DNA of 64,000 nt, taken from NCBI GenBank assembly GCA_021808665.1, contig JAKBBA010000010.1, positions 1-64,000 on the forward strand. The letters run 5' to 3'. The stretch is from Actinomycetes bacterium. GTDB taxonomy: Bacteria; Actinomycetota; Acidimicrobiia; Acidimicrobiales; Palsa-688. Positions 55,780-64,000 of the stretch are shown in pieces. A model generated the notes under the pieces. It did no database searches and was not told where the DNA came from. It saw only the letters and a program-made list of their open reading frames with translations. A program made the position numbers and the translations under genes. Each line of letters opens with the position of its first letter. The first letter of the stretch is position 1.

Positions 55780-57207
55780 CTAGGCCGAAGCCGCTGCCGG
55801 GACGGTGAACCCTACCCCGGCTATCGCGTAGGCCGGCAGGGTGATCGTGGTGCCGACGAGGCCGGTGGCGCGGGTCAGGCCCGAGACTGCCGTGGTAGGG
55901 GAACCGCTGACGGACACGGTGGAAGCCCCCACTGACAGGCCGGTCCCTGTGCCGGCGGGCACGGTGACGGACTGGTCGGTCAGGTTGATCAGGACCGTTC
56001 GGGTGCCGTTCGGACCGTCGAAAGACACCCCGATCACCCCAGCAGCGCCATCTGGCAGGGAGGGCGCCGCGCTGAAGGAGAGCGGCGTCGCCGTGTTCGC
56101 CTGGACGGAGGCGTTGGTCAAGAGCATCAGCGCCTCTCCCGCCACCGTCGGTTGCGGAGCCGGGCCTGAGGTGAAGGCACCCGTGGAGGGGGTGCCGAAC
56201 AGATCCCAGTAGTCGTCTAGCTGCACCCGGGGTGACTGGTCGAACAGGGACATCGTCTCGGCTACGTAGAGCCCGTGGAGCCAGGTGGTACCCCGAGGCG
56301 GTTCCCCGCCCGAGAGGCCCTGCAGGGACAGGTTGAACTCGGTGAACCAGATCCGGTACCGGCTGGGAATGGCCGCCATGACCTGCTGGGTGGATCGCCA
56401 ACTGGTCTGGGCAGCGGCAAGAACCTGCGCCGGAGTGGGGTCCTTGCCCATCGGAGAGGAGTAATCGTGCAGCGTGAGAGCGTTGATGTCCGCGCCGGCC
56501 ATGGAGAGCAAGGTGGAGTTCCAGGACTTCTCGCGTGCGGTGCTCTGCGGGAGAGACCCGACCGCGGCGATCTGGGCATCGGGAAACTCAGCCCGGATCG
56601 CCGGCGCCCACTGCGCCACGGTACGTGCATAGGAGGCTGCGGTCGGGAACCCCTTCAGGTAACTGCTCGTGTTCAGGTAGAACTCGTTGCCCAGCTCGAC
56701 ATAGCGCACCGGGATCCCCAGGTTCTGGGCGGTGTGCAGCATCATTAGCTGGTCCGCCAGGCTGGAGGTGAGCAGGTTTAGGTCGAAGACGGGAATGGCC
56801 CCGGTCTCCCCGACGATACCTCGCAGGGTCTGCAGGGTGAAGCCGTAGTCGCGGACCCGGCCCGGCTTCGATTTGCCGGTGCCGGAGGTGGTCGCGGGCT
56901 GGTTCACCGATCCGCTCTGCCAGTTCCAGTAGTTCGCGATCGCTCCGCCCGGGTAGCGAATCGTTCCGCCCCGATAGTCCCCCAACGCGGTGATCACCCC
57001 GGGTGCGGCGAAATCCTCACCGACCCCGGAGTAATCCAGGTTCGACCCGTTGATCGGTGCGCTCAACGCCATCGGGGATCCCGCCCGGACCCCGACCCCA
57101 GCAGGATGCCCGCCGCTGGAAGACCGGTGTGTCACCACAGCGTCACCACACCCGGCCATGAGAAGCAGCAATGCGGTAGCGATCACAAGACTCGCCTTGG
57201 CGAACAT
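55780..57207 (-). CDS. lipoprotein glycosyl hydrolase, clan GH-A (GH39/GH79-like)
   Basis: A 475-residue exported enzyme. ATG 57207 starts a lipoprotein signal peptide with lipobox LMAGC (cysteine near residue 20). TIRYPGGAIANYWNW opens the barrel, VELGNEFYL supplies the acid/base glutamate, and IWFTEFNLS supplies the nucleophile. The C-terminal 120 residues form a beta-sandwich. The exact family and glycan are not decided. The open frame extends to 57303, but the signal peptide argues for the shorter start. Confidence 0.82.
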   Translation of the reverse strand: MFAKASLVIATALLLLMAGCGDAVVTHRSSSGGHPAGVGVRAGSPMALSAPINGSNLDYSGVGEDFAAPGVITALGDYRGGTIRYPGGAIANYWNWQSGSVNQPATTSGTGKSKPGRVRDYGFTLQTLRGIVGETGAIPVFDLNLLTSSLADQLMMLHTAQNLGIPVRYVELGNEFYLNTSSYLKGFPTAASYARTVAQWAPAIRAEFPDAQIAAVGSLPQSTAREKSWNSTLLSMAGADINALTLHDYSSPMGKDPTPAQVLAAAQTSWRSTQQVMAAIPSRYRIWFTEFNLSLQGLSGGEPPRGTTWLHGLYVAETMSLFDQSPRVQLDDYWDLFGTPSTGAFTSGPAPQPTVAGEALMLLTNASVQANTATPLSFSAAPSLPDGAAGVIGVSFDGPNGTRTVLINLTDQSVTVPAGTGTGLSVGASTVSVSGSPTTAVSGLTRATGLVGTTITLPAYAIAGVGFTVPAAASA

Positions 57208-57338
57208 GGCTCCAATGATCGGCCCAGCGTGTGAGCAGTTCATTAGGAAAATGTGAGCGTCCCGTGACTTTCCTCCGCCGGGTGGGCGCGAACGCCGCAC
57301 CACGTACGCCGAGATAGTCGACCCGGCCAGGGAACGAT

Positions 57339-58736
57339 CTAAACTGCGAGGAATAGTAGCCTTTCACGGTCCGCTGGTTCGAGCATGTCGATTACTGCGC
57401 GGATCGGCTTGGTCGGGCCGACCATCTGCTTCAGGGCGGCCGCCCCGGCCCCGTGCGCTGGAACGCCGGTGGTAAGCAACACCAGCGGCCCGCCGCCGGC
57501 TTCTCGCAGAACTGCCGCTTTGGCCAGAGCTTTCCAAAGCGTGTCCGCCCGTCTCAAGCCACCCCGATAAGTTGTGAAGCTCCCGGCGACGTCGAAATAC
57601 CACAGTTTCCCTTTGGCGTCGCAGCCGGTGAAGTCGACGGATAGCCCGCCCGCTTGGCGCCGGGCGGCGCGAACGTCGGTGAAGCCGGCGAGCTCGACGG
57701 CCAGGCGGGCGACGTCTCTGGCGGCTAGGCCATCTTCGAGCGCGCGCAACAAGCGTCGTTCGCCGTCGCCGGCGGGCGCCGCCCCGACCGCCAGAGGCAG
57801 GCGCGGTGTCGCCGTCTCGCGCACAAGCGCCTGGCGTTCGGCGTCGATCCGCTTCTCGGCCAAGCTGATGTACGTCTGGTCGAGGTCGTAGCCGGCATAG
57901 TGGCGTCCCGTCCGGATCGCCGCCACAGCCGTCGTACCCGACCCAACGAACGGGTCGAGCACTAAGTCGCCCCGATAGGTGTACAAGTCGATGAGGCGAG
58001 CCGGAAGCTCTACGGGGAAAGGGGCGGGGTGGCCGACGCGGGTGGCGCTCTCGGCGGGAATCTCCCACACGTCGAGGGTGTCCTCCATGAAGTCATCTCG
58101 GGTCATCGACACCTCCGACGGCAGCCGGCGCGCAGAGCGCTCCTTCGCCGAGACAGCACGGTCGAAGCGGCCCTTGCTAGCCACGATCACCCTTTCGGTG
58201 AGATCCCGCAGCACCGGGTTAGCCGGTCGCTGGAAACTACCCCACGCGCACGAACCCGACGAGCCTCTCTGCTTGACCCAGATGATCTCACCCCGCAACA
58301 GCAGTCTCAGGTCGTCCTGCAAGATGGTGATCACGTCCGCCGACAGCGACCGGTAAGGGCGCCGGCCGAGGTTGGCAACGTTGACGGCTATACGACCGCC
58401 AGGCTCGAGTTTCTGCACGCACCTGGCGAACACCTGCCGCAGAAGTTCGAGATACTCCAGGTAGGTGGCTGGGACGCCGCCTTCGCCCAGCTCCTCCTCG
58501 TAGCTTTTGCCGGCGAAGTACGGCGGTGAGGTCACGACCAACGCGACCGACGAGTCGGGAACCTCGTCCATGCGTCGGGCGTCGCCGGCGAAGAGCTTGT
58601 CGATCGCCCTGTGGTCGGCCACCTCCGATTCTTCGGACAACACTGGCGGAGCGAACCTGGAGTAGAAGCCGCTGGCGTCGTGGCTTTCCCGCTTGGACAC
58701 CCCGAACGCCGAAGTGGAAGTAGAGCGCCGCGCCAT
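57339..58736 (-). CDS. DNA methyltransferase (N4-cytosine/N6-adenine type, beta-class order) with extra C-terminal domain
   Basis: A 465-residue enzyme. The catalytic motif TSPPYFAGKSY is near residue 70 and the AdoMet motif DPFVGSGTTAVAA near residue 270, an order typical of beta-class amino-methyltransferases; SPPY favours cytosine-N4. After about residue 330 a domain of about 130 residues follows, with VDFTGCDAKGKLWYFDVAG and TLWKALAKAAVL, which resembles a PD-(D/E)xK-like fold but lacks the expected lysine. No restriction gene is adjacent, so it may be an orphan or regulatory methylase. It starts at ATG 58736. Confidence 0.83.
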   Translation of the reverse strand: MARRSTSTSAFGVSKRESHDASGFYSRFAPPVLSEESEVADHRAIDKLFAGDARRMDEVPDSSVALVVTSPPYFAGKSYEEELGEGGVPATYLEYLELLRQVFARCVQKLEPGGRIAVNVANLGRRPYRSLSADVITILQDDLRLLLRGEIIWVKQRGSSGSCAWGSFQRPANPVLRDLTERVIVASKGRFDRAVSAKERSARRLPSEVSMTRDDFMEDTLDVWEIPAESATRVGHPAPFPVELPARLIDLYTYRGDLVLDPFVGSGTTAVAAIRTGRHYAGYDLDQTYISLAEKRIDAERQALVRETATPRLPLAVGAAPAGDGERRLLRALEDGLAARDVARLAVELAGFTDVRAARRQAGGLSVDFTGCDAKGKLWYFDVAGSFTTYRGGLRRADTLWKALAKAAVLREAGGGPLVLLTTGVPAHGAGAAALKQMVGPTKPIRAVIDMLEPADRERLLFLAV

Positions 58737-58872
58737 CGCCCCGTGATACTACGCACTTTGCCATCCAGGATCGTCCCGGTCGCCTCGGGGAGAAAGCGGC
58801 TCTCCCCCGTCTGCGAAGGGATCAAGTTGCTGTGTTAGCCTGCCGACAGACTCGGACGGAGAGGACTCACGT

Positions 58873-59262
58873 ATGCCGACACGAGGATATGCGGGACGCG
58901 AACCCGGTGAGCACCGCCCCGGGGGCACTAACGGCGCTAACGACGCCGGTCCGAGCGCCAAACAGATGTCAGCTCCGACTCGGCTGATGTACGCCGTCTT
59001 CAACGAAGGTCCGCTCGGCAAGCTCCTGAAATACGGCCCTCCCAGCCCGTGGCACAGAGCTGGGTTGATCCTCATTCTGTTGATAGTGGTTGTGGGGCTC
59101 GTCCACGACATGGCGCGAAGTGCTCTCGCGCTGTGGACCGCGGTGGTCATCTTTGCGCTGATCTTTCTGATAGTCCCCGTCGGCTGGGCGTACGCCCAGT
59201 ACTGGAACCGCCGTCATCCGGAACTGGTCGAAGAGGAGGAACGCAAACGCCAGAGCCGCTAA
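58873..59262 (+). CDS. hypothetical two-span membrane protein
   Basis: A 129-residue protein with GGAGAGG seven bases before its ATG. Residues 1-50 are polar, two hydrophobic spans follow (about 62-80 and 86-108), and the C-terminal tail is highly charged (ELVEEEERKRQSR). I do not recognise a family. Confidence 0.7.
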   Translation: MPTRGYAGREPGEHRPGGTNGANDAGPSAKQMSAPTRLMYAVFNEGPLGKLLKYGPPSPWHRAGLILILLIVVVGLVHDMARSALALWTAVVIFALIFLIVPVGWAYAQYWNRRHPELVEEEERKRQSR

Positions 59263-59311
59263 CCAAATCCCGACGCGCCGGCATGCTAGCGGAGCGGTCG
59301 TCCTGGCGATC

Positions 59312-59947
59312 TCAGCGGATGTTGAACACCGCCAACACTACGAGGAACAAGACAAAGACCACTATCGCCCACAAGAACATGATCGGGAACGACCGGTACC
59401 ACAAGCCTCTCACGGCGCGGTGATGCCGGCGGTTCACTGACCACGGCCCTCTCATCGGCCAACGCCCGAGGGGCTCGGCGACCAACGGCAGACCGTGAGC
59501 CGCAAGCCTTGCCGCCGCCGGCTGCCACTGGGACCTCAGGCTCGTGTAGCGGTACTCGAACGTCGACGCCAACGTGCGCCCGTCCTCGTCGACGGCGAGA
59601 ACCTTCCCGACTGTGAAAAAGCGGCTTGCGAGACTCGAGTAGTGGACCATCACGAACTGCTTCACCCCGGGAAGCTCAGGGTGCTGGTCGTCGCGCGCCC
59701 ACCACGCGCACATCCTCACAGGCTTCTTGTCCCCCGAATGCCACGTCACCGTCCCCTCAGCAGGGTCGATCTCAATCTCGTAGCGTTCCATGGTCCCCCG
59801 GCGCATGAAAGCGTTGTACTTTCCGTAGTCCGGCGTGTCTACGTGAGGCTTGATCACCGCCGGCTTCATACGCCGGTAGCGCTCAACGGCAGCCGACAGC
59901 TTGCCGTCAGGCTCTACCCCGCCGCCTTCGGTGTCGTCGTGGGTCAC
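59312..59947 (-). CDS. hypothetical tail-anchored membrane protein, last gene of the type VII region
   Basis: A 211-residue protein. The soluble part contains WHSGDKKPVRMCAWW and a basic segment, and residues 187-207 (FPIMFLWAIVVFVLFLVV) are a single C-terminal membrane span. It starts with a GTG that shares one base with the previous stop (TAGTG). I do not recognise it; its coupling to the two upstream genes suggests a joint role. Confidence 0.65.
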   Translation of the reverse strand: MTHDDTEGGGVEPDGKLSAAVERYRRMKPAVIKPHVDTPDYGKYNAFMRRGTMERYEIEIDPAEGTVTWHSGDKKPVRMCAWWARDDQHPELPGVKQFVMVHYSSLASRFFTVGKVLAVDEDGRTLASTFEYRYTSLRSQWQPAAARLAAHGLPLVAEPLGRWPMRGPWSVNRRHHRAVRGLWYRSFPIMFLWAIVVFVLFLVVLAVFNIR

Positions 59948-60597
59948 TAAGCTCCTTTGGCAAGTTCCAACGCCAGCGAGGCGATGCCGTCGTGGAGGTC
60001 ACGTCCAAAGCCTATATCGGTAGTTTCCGCCGCGACTGTAACGATCCTCTCCTCTGTGGTGACATCCGACGCCACGAACCATGTACCGGTGTGCACCACC
60101 CCCGAACTCTCAGCCCAGTCCAACCTGAAGCCTCGCTCCTCGTGTACACCCCTGCGGAAGGCCTCTGGAACGACGTTCAGAATGCTCCCACCAGCGTCCA
60201 CCACGCTATCACACGTCACCTCGCAGAGCTGCTCCGCCAAGTCCTCCAACGTGACGGCGGATTCGACTTCGGAGAACTCCACTGTGGCAGCGGCCACCAC
60301 TGGGTCCAGACCAGGTCCTCCCGCCAGGCAGGTTCCGAGGACAGACTCGAAGCCCAGAGCCTGCAGTCGACGTATCGCGTCCCCGACCACGACAGCTATC
60401 CTCTCGCCGAACCCGAACATGGCGTCCCACTCGGCGACCACGTCACGCGCGTCGTCGGTGGATTGATCCTCGACGGGACCGCCAAGCCATATGAGGCGCG
60501 TCGCTCTGCGAAGCTCCACGCCGGTAACACCCCCTCGTGCGAACGGGGGGACCGGGGCGCCACCCCCCGGGTCCGGCTCGCCATTCTGAGCCGTCAC
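59947..60597 (-). CDS. hypothetical protein of the type VII secretion operon
   Basis: A 216-residue soluble protein of mixed alpha/beta composition with no signal peptide or membrane span. It overlaps the upstream gene by four bases and the downstream gene by one. Its length is close to that of the 220-residue neighbour, but I see no convincing shared motif. A chaperone or immunity role is possible from context only. Confidence 0.65.
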   Translation of the reverse strand: MTAQNGEPDPGGGAPVPPFARGGVTGVELRRATRLIWLGGPVEDQSTDDARDVVAEWDAMFGFGERIAVVVGDAIRRLQALGFESVLGTCLAGGPGLDPVVAAATVEFSEVESAVTLEDLAEQLCEVTCDSVVDAGGSILNVVPEAFRRGVHEERGFRLDWAESSGVVHTGTWFVASDVTTEERIVTVAAETTDIGFGRDLHDGIASLALELAKGA

Positions 60598-61256
60598 GAG
60601 GCGAAAACCCTCACTGTCGAAGCCATCGCGTCGAAGACTTTTACCATTGGCGCATCGGACGTGAGCGACCGCGACGAGAAACTCGCCTGAAGGCTCCGCG
60701 GCGAATCAGGTATCACATACGTGTAGGAGATCTGGTCGGAGCGTTTGAAAACTCGCGATTCGCTGTCGAGCACCGAGGTGGACTCCCTCAGAGCGTCCAA
60801 CCCGCCGATTCGCAGCATGGTGGCAGTTCGCGATACCTTCTCCTGCGTCGCTTCGCTGGTAAACCCGAAGTCTGCTGGTGTCAAAAGATCTGCGACGCGT
60901 ACCGGCGACGGAACCAACGACACGATAAGTGCGGCGTCGAGGGGTATACCTCCAGGAGGCTCGACGAGCATGTAGGCGTCGATGGATCCTGCCGCTTTCG
61001 CCTCCTCGAAACGGCTACGGCAAGCCCCTGCGATCGCATCCCCGAACTCCGCAGCCACCGGTCCGCCGAGGCGAGCGCACGCCTTTTGGACCAACCGGAC
61101 AATCTGGTCTTCCAGATCGGCTTTCGAGCGGCTAGCGACCCTAAGATCGAACCGGAACCACCCAGGCGGGAGTATCATCCTGTAGGACATCTTGGACGAT
61201 GAGGCTAGAGGCGCATCGACAGGTGACCCCAGGGCTGCCACCTCGGAGGCTGCCAC
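60594..61256 (-). CDS. hypothetical protein following the type VII substrate gene
   Basis: A 220-residue soluble protein. MILPPGWFRFDLR and the helical SKADLEDQIVRLVQKAC are its clearest segments, followed by PPGGIPLDAALIVS and a C-terminal beta-rich part. It starts seven bases after the substrate gene ends. I do not recognise the family; a chaperone (EspG-like in role) or immunity protein would be usual in this place, but nothing in the sequence proves either. Confidence 0.65.
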   Translation of the reverse strand: MAASEVAALGSPVDAPLASSSKMSYRMILPPGWFRFDLRVASRSKADLEDQIVRLVQKACARLGGPVAAEFGDAIAGACRSRFEEAKAAGSIDAYMLVEPPGGIPLDAALIVSLVPSPVRVADLLTPADFGFTSEATQEKVSRTATMLRIGGLDALRESTSVLDSESRVFKRSDQISYTYVIPDSPRSLQASFSSRSLTSDAPMVKVFDAMASTVRVFAS

Positions 61257-61263
61257 TTCTTGG

Positions 61264-62640
61264 TCAACCCTTTACGAGGTCAATCACGTCTACTCCAAGA
61301 GAGAGATCGCTCGGGATATCCCCTCCTACAGCATGATATTTGTAGGGATCCTCGAACGTCGACTTGGATTGACCCCACACGTCGTTAGTGACGGAGGCCA
61401 GTTTCGACACTCTCGTCCATTGGGCTGCACTCTTGACCTGGGCGTCGAAGGTCGTCGTGTCCGCACCGATGTCCTGGAGGGAGGTCTTGGCGTCCTTTAT
61501 GGCTGAAGAGCTGAACTTCGACGAGTGCCTCTCAAGAAAACCGACGATCTTCGGATGATCGTCCAAGAGGCTAGGAATCTTCTCTCCTTCTTTACCCCAG
61601 CTCTCCGCTTCAGTCTTGAAATCAGCCCGAGCCGCGTAACCGAGCTTTCGAGTGAAGTACTCCCCATAATCCGACTTGGCAACTTGGTAGGCTTCGTGCT
61701 GTCCGGTCTTTAGGGCGTCCTTAGTCGCAGTTTCTGTGATCGAGTCCGCTTCATTGCTTGCACCGTTACCGACAAGGTTCAGTCCCTCGGTGACGACGTC
61801 GCAGAGCACCGTGGTCAAGGTGTAGCCTTTAACGCCAGCGAACGCCAGCGCAGAGTCGTCCAGGATCTGCAGTGCTCCGAGGTCGATCTGTGCGACCCGT
61901 AGTACTCCACCCAGTGCCTCCGCTGCAGCGTCGAGAGGGGGCGGAAGGAAGAACCCCACGACTTGGACGATCGTGGCGATGTCCCCGATGATCGTCGAAA
62001 GAGTCGAGAGGATCTTGGAGATCTCTTCGAGGATCTTCGCATGCTCCCGGATCCAGTGTTGGACTCCGGCGACGAAATCTCCTACAGCACCTTCGACATC
62101 CTCCCACCAGTTGTTGGCCAGCCCGTCGTTGTTGATGACGTTCTGGATGGTGTTCGCAAGGTTGTTGGCTGAGCTTTCGTATTCGTCAGCGAGACGTTGA
62201 CACTCCGCAAAGATTTGGTCTTGCGCCGAGTTGTAAGACAGCCATGCGTTGGCGTAGACAGATTGCTCTTTGCTTGAAGCGTTGGGCGGGGGTGCGCTCG
62301 GGGCTCGTAGCTCCTCTGCTCTTGCGAGCAGGTTCCTGGCCCGTGCTTGGAATCCGTACAGTTCGGAGGACCATGTCGACAGTGTCTGAGCAACTGTCGT
62401 ATAGCGATGCTCTATGGACCCTAGATGATCATGAAGCGATCTGGCTGCGCCGTCGAAGCTCTTGACTGCTTCGGACTCCCAGTTGACGTGGCTGGTTAGG
62501 CTGGACAGCGAATGGCGATTCTGTTCGACTTCTGATGCCACGTTGCGGTACAACGACGCCAGGTAGCTCACTTCACTGTCGTCACCCGGCGCCGGATTGC
62601 CCCCCAGGGGTTCCCAGTCCAGGCAATAGTTAGGCGACAT
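61264..62640 (-). CDS. putative type VII secretion substrate (WXG/LXG-like effector candidate)
   Basis: A 458-residue protein. Residues 1-200 are almost all helical, with a WESEAVKSFDGAARSL segment of the WXG-type secretion-signal domain and long coiled-coil helices. A hydrophobic stretch follows near 210-290 (VQVVGFFLPPPLDAAAEALG). The C-terminal 150 residues are polar with no recognised toxin motif. The architecture (helical signal, hydrophobic centre, variable end) matches secreted polymorphic proteins. ATG 62640 is used; an upstream start at 62673 would add 11 basic residues. Confidence 0.72.
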   Translation of the reverse strand: MSPNYCLDWEPLGGNPAPGDDSEVSYLASLYRNVASEVEQNRHSLSSLTSHVNWESEAVKSFDGAARSLHDHLGSIEHRYTTVAQTLSTWSSELYGFQARARNLLARAEELRAPSAPPPNASSKEQSVYANAWLSYNSAQDQIFAECQRLADEYESSANNLANTIQNVINNDGLANNWWEDVEGAVGDFVAGVQHWIREHAKILEEISKILSTLSTIIGDIATIVQVVGFFLPPPLDAAAEALGGVLRVAQIDLGALQILDDSALAFAGVKGYTLTTVLCDVVTEGLNLVGNGASNEADSITETATKDALKTGQHEAYQVAKSDYGEYFTRKLGYAARADFKTEAESWGKEGEKIPSLLDDHPKIVGFLERHSSKFSSSAIKDAKTSLQDIGADTTTFDAQVKSAAQWTRVSKLASVTNDVWGQSKSTFEDPYKYHAVGGDIPSDLSLGVDVIDLVKG

Positions 62641-62650
62641 CGCCGTTAGC

Positions 62651-62944
62651 CTACTTCCCCGACGACAGCGCACACGCCAGTTGTGAGTCCACCGCTGCGT
62701 ACTGCTTGTGTGCGTGGACGAGCATCTTGTGGACTGCGTTCAAACTCTCCAAGAGCTTCTTGCGTTTGAACGACCAGTCGTCCTCGAAGCTTTGGACTGC
62801 ACTTATGAGAGGCTGCGCGCCAATAGTGGAAAGATCCCCGTAGTTGACATTGGTCGTCGACTCGATGTTCGACGTGAGAGTGGCAAGCGTGTCCGCGGCT
62901 GACTTCAAGCTCTGAAGGTCAACACGAAGCGTCGAGACTGCCAT
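62651..62944 (-). CDS. small Esx/WXG100-like protein
   Basis: A 97-residue helical protein from ATG 62944, with AAAGGGG seven bases upstream. Two long helices flank a turn near residues 35-45, and FEDDW near 53-57 stands where WXG100 proteins have their turn residues. Together with the neighbouring 100-residue protein it may form a secreted heterodimer. It ends 10 bases before the effector candidate. Confidence 0.72.
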   Translation of the reverse strand: MAVSTLRVDLQSLKSAADTLATLTSNIESTTNVNYGDLSTIGAQPLISAVQSFEDDWSFKRKKLLESLNAVHKMLVHAHKQYAAVDSQLACALSSGK

Positions 62945-63055
62945 CCACAAACCCCTTTCCGGACCTCTCACAAGGCCCCCGCGTACAATCGTCCTAGCGT
63001 TGTACTGTGACACCCGCGTCAGCCAACGGGATGCGTCTCCTTTGGCTTCGACGTC

Positions 63056-63079
63056 GCAGGGCTCCACTTGGAGCCCTGC
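63056..63079 (-). other. 10-bp perfect hairpin between the two Esx-like genes
   Basis: GCAGGGCTCC and GGAGCCCTGC pair perfectly around the tetraloop ACTT. No T-run follows on either strand. It may act as a partial terminator or mRNA-stability element setting the ratio of the two Esx-like products. Confidence 0.6.
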
Positions 63080-63122
63080 CGTACTAGCTCAGTCGCTAGC
63101 TGCGTTGCAGCAGCGAAGCTTT

Positions 63123-63425
63123 CTAGCCCATCGACGACAGAGCTTTGGCGAGTTGCTCGTCGGCGCTCTGGTAAACCTGCACTGCCTTGTTCAGGTAACT
63201 GCTCATTCCTGAGAGTCCCTCTATGACCTTAGTGGCCCCGGAGGTGAACTCCTGGAAGGCGGAGGAGAACGCGCCGCTAGCTGCGTCGGTCGTAAACCCA
63301 TTGGCGACAAGGTTCTCTACCAGACTCTTAAGCCGGGCGAGTTCAGAGTCAATGTTGTTCTGGCCGGATGTCAGCTGGGTGGCTACATGCTGCAACTCGC
63401 CGTAGGTAATGTTCATGTCAGGCAT
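63123..63425 (-). CDS. WXG100/ESAT-6-like protein
   Basis: A 100-residue helix-turn-helix protein. MNITYGELQHVATQL begins helix one. SGAFSSAFQEF occupies the WXG turn (phenylalanine in place of tryptophan), and YLNKAVQVYQSADEQLAKAL ends helix two with a Yxxx(D/E)-like secretion motif. It is the closest gene to the EccC end upstream and shares its strand. Confidence 0.83.
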   Translation of the reverse strand: MPDMNITYGELQHVATQLTSGQNNIDSELARLKSLVENLVANGFTTDAASGAFSSAFQEFTSGATKVIEGLSGMSSYLNKAVQVYQSADEQLAKALSSMG

Positions 63426-63536
63426 TGTTCAACGGCCCCTCTCTATCAAGGTCTCACACTTCTGCGAGCTTTTGTATTCTATGTGATGATTCGTCGCCAG
63501 TCAAGTTCCTCTGGGATCGGAAGAAAGGTTGGTCTT

Positions 63537-64000
63537 TCAGGCAGTCGGTATTGCCACTTGGATCACGTCCCCGTCGCCGAGGTGTAGCAGCCCTCGCCCA
63601 GGCGTCGGCGTTGACGAGAGTTGCCCCCGGGTCAGCTTGGCTCCGATCAGCTCCCCGTCGGGCAAGTTCTGCGGCGACAGCAGAACACCTTGACGGGCCT
63701 TCTTCGCTTCCACCTGCCACCCGCCTATGCCGGCGCACAAGCCTTCTACGTGACCGCCGAGTATCAAGCCGCTCGCCTGCCGGCCGGGCTGGCGCATGAC
63801 CTCGCGAAGGCTCTCACCGGCTGGGGAGTCGCGTAGCATCTCCCCGTCGTCTATCACCACGACCAGCGGACGTTCCCTCACCCCGAGCAGCACCGTCCAA
63901 CGGTCCAGCCCGGCACTGGCCTCGTCCAGCAGGCCCCGAACCCCAGGGTGTGGCTCAAGGTCGGCCAGCTGAGACTTACGCGGTGTGGCTAACACCAACT
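63537..64000 (-). CDS. EccC-like FtsK/SpoIIIE ATPase, C-terminal part (cut by window edge)
   Basis: The last 150 or so residues of a type VII secretion ATPase; the gene begins outside the window. A degenerate third ATPase domain is seen: VVVIDDGEML is the Walker B-like strand, and VLLSPQNLPDGELIGAKL followed by TPTPGRGLLHLGDG is the closing segment shared by EccC proteins. The motor would recognise Esx substrates through its C-terminal domain. Confidence 0.8.
   Translation of the reverse strand, partial: LVLATPRKSQLADLEPHPGVRGLLDEASAGLDRWTVLLGVRERPLVVVIDDGEMLRDSPAGESLREVMRQPGRQASGLILGGHVEGLCAGIGGWQVEAKKARQGVLLSPQNLPDGELIGAKLTRGQLSSTPTPGRGLLHLGDGDVIQVAIPTA

Noticed and set aside
57208..57303. 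Longer N-terminus for the glycosyl hydrolase
   Set aside because: It would bury a clear lipoprotein signal peptide that begins at 57207.

Overview
The window looks like a chromosomal segment of a GC-rich Actinomycetota, most likely an acidimicrobial (Acidimicrobiia-type) bacterium. The evidence is an F420-type luciferase-like oxidoreductase, a mycobacterial-style CysM/CysO/Mec sulfur-carrier set, WXG100 (ESX) proteins with an EccC end, frequent GTG/TTG starts, and two exported proteins carrying the GYWLV...FSFGDA surface repeat that I associate with Acidimicrobiia. The lineage is an inference; no rRNA is present.

Layout. 1-8600: tRNAs Pro, Gly, Arg, His and Lys, a crotonase, a metallophosphoesterase, and a minus-strand operon encoding an LLM oxidoreductase, diaminopropionate ammonia-lyase and a three-subunit molybdenum hydroxylase of xanthine dehydrogenase type, preceded by a perfect palindrome. 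8600-20600: an amino-acid/acyl adenylating enzyme, MetA- and MetY-like methionine enzymes, a large FAD/NAD(P) oxidoreductase, a fused tandem alpha/beta hydrolase, a DUF4012 membrane protein, a small LAFTG-anchored surface protein, a glycosyltransferase and an acyl carrier protein. 20600-45000: a large surface-polysaccharide locus with a Wzx-like flippase, Wzy-like polymerase, Wzz/BY-kinase, undecaprenyl-phosphate sugar transferase, about eleven glycosyltransferases, Gmd, an RmlC-like epimerase, and a separate Wzm/Wzt ABC exporter. A ClpP gene sits just before the exporter.

44900-59300: two repeat-bearing exported proteins (SpoIID-like and GH25-like) around tRNA-Leu, an RdgB-flippase fusion next to RNase PH, cysM-cysO-mec, smpB, an M50 protease, ssrA (tmRNA), a lipoprotein glycosyl hydrolase, a DNA methyltransferase and a small membrane protein. 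59300-64000: a tightly packed minus-strand type VII secretion region. It holds the C-terminal end of an EccC-like ATPase (cut by the window edge), two small Esx-like proteins, a 458-residue candidate secreted substrate and three unrecognised proteins.

The most unusual items are the RdgB-membrane flippase fusion, the polysaccharide-linked ligase/ACP/fused-hydrolase set, the type VII substrate module with unknown partners, and the CysO carrier whose C-terminus ends two residues beyond the di-glycine. No stretch above about 300 bases lacks a gene. No CRISPR array, insertion sequence, prophage or replication origin was recognised.
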